The position numbers and the translations under genes were made by a program. From NCBI GenBank assembly GCA_041486365.1, contig JBGPLH010000146.1, forward strand, positions 1 through 7,894: a stretch of DNA of 7,894 nt, given 5' to 3'. The notes beneath the pieces are model-generated. The model was given only the letters and a program-made list of their open reading frames with translations. It was not told where the DNA came from and did not search any database. Position 1 is the stretch's first letter, and every line of letters begins with the position of its first letter. Shown one piece after another: positions 6,466-7,894 of this stretch. Source of the stretch: JBGPLH01 sp041486365 [NCBI: Thermodesulfobacteriota bacterium] (GTDB lineage Bacteria > JAUYMQ01).

Positions 6466-7172
6466 GGCGGAGAAGTTCCCGTTCAAGGTTGGCCCTCGCT
6501 TCGATCGGGACATCATGGTTGTGGTGCGCCCTCGCCCTGTCCCTTTCCTGGTCCGGGCCGGCCCGGGCGGAGATCTTCAAGTGGGTGGATGAGGGCAGCG
6601 TCGTCCACTACACGACCAACCGCGCCAGCATCCCCATCAAGTTCCAGGACACCGTCAAGATCGTCGAGACGCCTCCCGCCGCGCCGCCTCCTGTCATGCG
6701 CGAGGCCGAGCTGCCGCCCCTGCCCGGGCCTCTCCTCGGCGAGGAGGAGCTCCCGCCTCCGCGCCAGGGGACGTCCGACGTGACGGGCCGTCTCCTGGAG
6801 CCCGCGCCCGCCCCGCCGGCCGAGGCGGCTCCGCGGACACGTACCGCGTCCATCGCGCCGTCCTCGGCCCTCACCCTGAAATCCTTCTCCGGCAAGAGCG
6901 AGGGCTGGTGGCGCGCCCAGTTCTACCAGCAGCACCAGACCGTTGATCGTCAGCAGAAGATCGTCGACACCCACCGCACGCGGCTGCGACAGATCATCAA
7001 GTCGCATGCCGGGGGCGAACAGGTTCTCCCGCTGGAGGACGATCCCGACTTCCAGAAGATGGCCGACGTCCTCCCGCGGGAGGAGAACCGGCTGAACCAG
7101 ATCAAGCGCAATTTCCGAAGGCTCGAAGCACGCGCCGACCAGCTCCGGATCCCGGAGTCGTGGCGTGAGTAG
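6462..7172 (+). CDS. DUF4124-like periplasmic protein with C-terminal helical domain, 236 aa
   Basis: The start ATG overlaps the upstream TGA by four bases, and an AAGGGGGGG run (6445-6453) sits eight bases before it, so translation is probably coupled to the thioredoxin lipoprotein. An Arg-rich start (RRRSSRSR) and hydrophobic core lead to cleavage after ARA at residue 36. The DUF4124-like segment follows at once: EIFKWVDEGSVVHYTTNRAS with IPIKFQD (37-63). A long Pro/Glu-rich linker (70-135) separates it from a charged helical tail (145-236), including HRTRLRQIIK and ENRLNQIKRNFRRLEARADQ, which looks like a coiled coil. It aligns with the 191-aa protein over the first mature 30 residues only. 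Likely periplasmic, perhaps a partner of the lipoprotein. The function is unknown and no terminator is obvious after it. Confidence 0.87.
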   Translation: MRRRSSRSRLALASIGTSWLWCALALSLSWSGPARAEIFKWVDEGSVVHYTTNRASIPIKFQDTVKIVETPPAAPPPVMREAELPPLPGPLLGEEELPPPRQGTSDVTGRLLEPAPAPPAEAAPRTRTASIAPSSALTLKSFSGKSEGWWRAQFYQQHQTVDRQQKIVDTHRTRLRQIIKSHAGGEQVLPLEDDPDFQKMADVLPREENRLNQIKRNFRRLEARADQLRIPESWRE

Positions 7173-7363
7173 CGGCGGCTGATCCCTCCGCGCGTTCTCC
7201 ACATTCCAGGTCCAGGTCTGACTCGCCACGTTCATCGCCAGCCGTTCATCAAGCCCCCGCAAATCGTCCTTCTCGCGCTCCTCCGCGTCACCACCATCAT
7301 CGTGTTCGCTCACCTCACGGCGGGCGGCGCCGTCGTTGGCGTCGAGCGGCGAATGCAGTTTTC

Positions 7364-7510
7364 ATGGCAGGCGTTCTCGCCGCGATCTGTCTCCGGTTCG
7401 TGCACGCGCAGACCCCTTGCCGATCGCTTCTCGCTGGCCTGCTGATGTCATGTATCTTATTGATTATGCTAATTAATTTTAATCGTCGGATCTGTCGCAC
7501 CCCGGCTTGA
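7364..7510 (+). other. Possible 48-aa single-pass membrane small ORF (unproven)
   Basis: From the ATG at 7364 to the TGA at 7508-7510 an open frame encodes 48 residues: MAGVLAAICLRFVHAQTPCR, then a hydrophobic stretch, SLLAGLLMSCILLIMLIN (21-38), and a basic tail with two Arg pairs or singles (RRICR). This shape resembles short membrane peptides, including type I toxins. A weak hairpin with a T-rich tail starts two bases after the stop. Against it: there is no clear Shine-Dalgarno, and the AT-rich codons (TTA, CTA, ATT, AAT) are unlike those of every neighbour. It may be chance. Confidence 0.2.
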
Positions 7511-7533
7511 CACCCCCCTTGGGGTTTGTTAAT
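7507..7533 (+). promoter_or_regulatory. Weak candidate promoter for the right-edge gene
   Basis: TTGACA (7507-7512) is consensus, but the best -10, GTTAAT (7528-7533), is only 15 bp away and matches four of six bases. The AT-rich island ends about 20 bp upstream, a little far for an UP element. If real, it would give a leader of about 315 nt before the ATG at 7856. Confidence 0.25.
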
Positions 7534-7796
7534 CGGGAAGCAAGTCGGCACTCCGGCGCGGGCCCCGGGTCATCCCGGTTGCTCCCCCCGCCGCGCCCAT
7601 CATCCCTGACCGACGTAACGACCAGGCCCCGCTTGGTGGACCTGGGCCCCGGCGCCGCTTCCGGCCGCCGGGCCCGACGGGGAACTCCCGCCGCATAACT
7701 GCAGAGAAAGGCGCACCCGAGACGGGTTCGTCACAGGACGCGCGGCCTTCTCCCTTTTTTCGCGAGCCGCGCGGGGCGCTCCTGCTTTTGCCGGGG

Positions 7797-7832
7797 CCGG
7801 GGACACGTGTGCCCGGGAAGTAGCCTGTTTTT
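7797..7832 (+). promoter_or_regulatory. Near-palindrome plus T5 just before the right-edge gene
   Basis: CCGGGGACAC (7797-7806) pairs with GTGTGCCCGG (7807-7816) at nine of ten positions, centred on ACACGTGT, and five T follow at 7828-7832. It ends 24 bases before the next ATG. It could be a repressor-type operator or part of a terminator/attenuator. The lack of a natural loop and the 11-base gap to the T run weaken the terminator reading. Confidence 0.35.
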
Positions 7833-7855
7833 CTTGACTGGAGGCTTCATCCTTG

Positions 7856-7894
7856 ATGACGCGCAACCCTTTCTTCCGCATGACCGATGAGACC
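7856..7894 (+). CDS. Start of a gene running off the right edge
   Basis: Thirteen codons are visible (MTRNPFFRMTDET), open to the window end. GGAGG (7840-7844) lies 11 bases before the ATG at 7856, or eight before an in-frame TTG at 7853, so the exact start is uncertain. The sequence is polar with no signal peptide in view. Too little remains to name a family. The structured leader upstream suggests that its expression is regulated. Confidence 0.5.
   Translation, partial: MTRNPFFRMTDET

Larger units (their letters stand above)
7173..7855. other. 683-bp gene-free stretch with an AT-rich island and leader-like structures
   Basis: No convincing gene fills this region. In order: a GC-rich part to about 7450; an AT-rich island at 7451-7485 (28 of 35 bases A/T) inside a possible 48-aa ORF; a short ACCCC/GGGGT stem with TTTGTTAAT (7512-7533) that overlaps a promoter-like TTGACA; very GC-rich sequence (7535-7690) with many short complementary segments; an 8-bp inverted repeat, CGCGCGGC/GCCGCGCG (7739-7773); and a 20-bp near-palindrome followed by T5 (7797-7832). 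The last parts look like the leader of the gene at 7856. Confidence 0.55.

Noticed and set aside
6513-7313. 266-codon open frame on the minus strand
   Set aside because: It is antisense to the DUF4124-like gene, with no domain and no credible ribosome-binding site.
7317-7361. ACGGCG/CGCCGT stem with four T about 20 bases later as a terminator
   Set aside because: The stem is only 6 bp and the T run is short and too far away.
7173-7443. Continuation of the DUF4124-like gene's frame past its TAG
   Set aside because: The frame stays open for about 90 codons but has no start codon near its beginning and no similarity I recognise, so a broken gene cannot be claimed.
7600-7881. 93-codon minus-strand frame at the right edge
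   Set aside because: There is no Shine-Dalgarno, the composition is Ala/Gly/Arg-rich, and it is antisense to the leader and start of the right-edge gene.

Overview
This is a GC-rich bacterial window (roughly two-thirds G+C by eye) with Gram-negative envelope genes: Sec signal peptides, a lipoprotein, and two short KW(I/V)D-type (DUF4124-like) periplasmic proteins. The only confidently named enzyme is threonine synthase, of the zinc-ribbon type I associate with deltaproteobacteria and related uncultured lineages. I infer an environmental proteobacterium-like organism. The sequence does not fix the taxon. No mobile element, CRISPR array, tRNA or rRNA was found.

Layout. (1) 1-1784, plus strand: the 3' part of a TPR-repeat protein overlaps by ATGA with a small exported protein, and a rho-independent terminator closes the unit. 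(2) 1816-3328, minus strand: a 52-aa charged helical protein, a 90-aa secreted protein and a 191-aa DUF4124-like protein. A promoter inside an inverted repeat lies between the first two, and a strong terminator follows the third. (3) 3627-4988, minus strand: thrC. (4) 5024-5099: back-to-back sigma70-type promoters drive thrC leftward and an envelope operon rightward. (5) 5161-7172, plus strand: a TPR-thioredoxin (TlpA-like) lipoprotein overlaps by ATGA with a second DUF4124-like protein. (6) 7173-7855: a long gene-free stretch with an AT-rich island, a possible 48-aa membrane ORF and GC-rich potential leader structures. (7) 7856 onward: the first codons of another gene.

How the genes fit together. 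thrC is ordinary amino-acid biosynthesis. Most of the rest are exported or envelope-associated proteins. The rightward operon pairs a membrane-tethered thiol-redox domain carrying TPRs with a periplasmic DUF4124-like partner, which suggests an envelope redox or assembly role (inference). I see no clearly new multi-gene system. The best leads are the short coiled-coil gene with its palindromic promoter, the unexplained 7173-7855 region, and the structured spacers on either side of the 191-aa gene.
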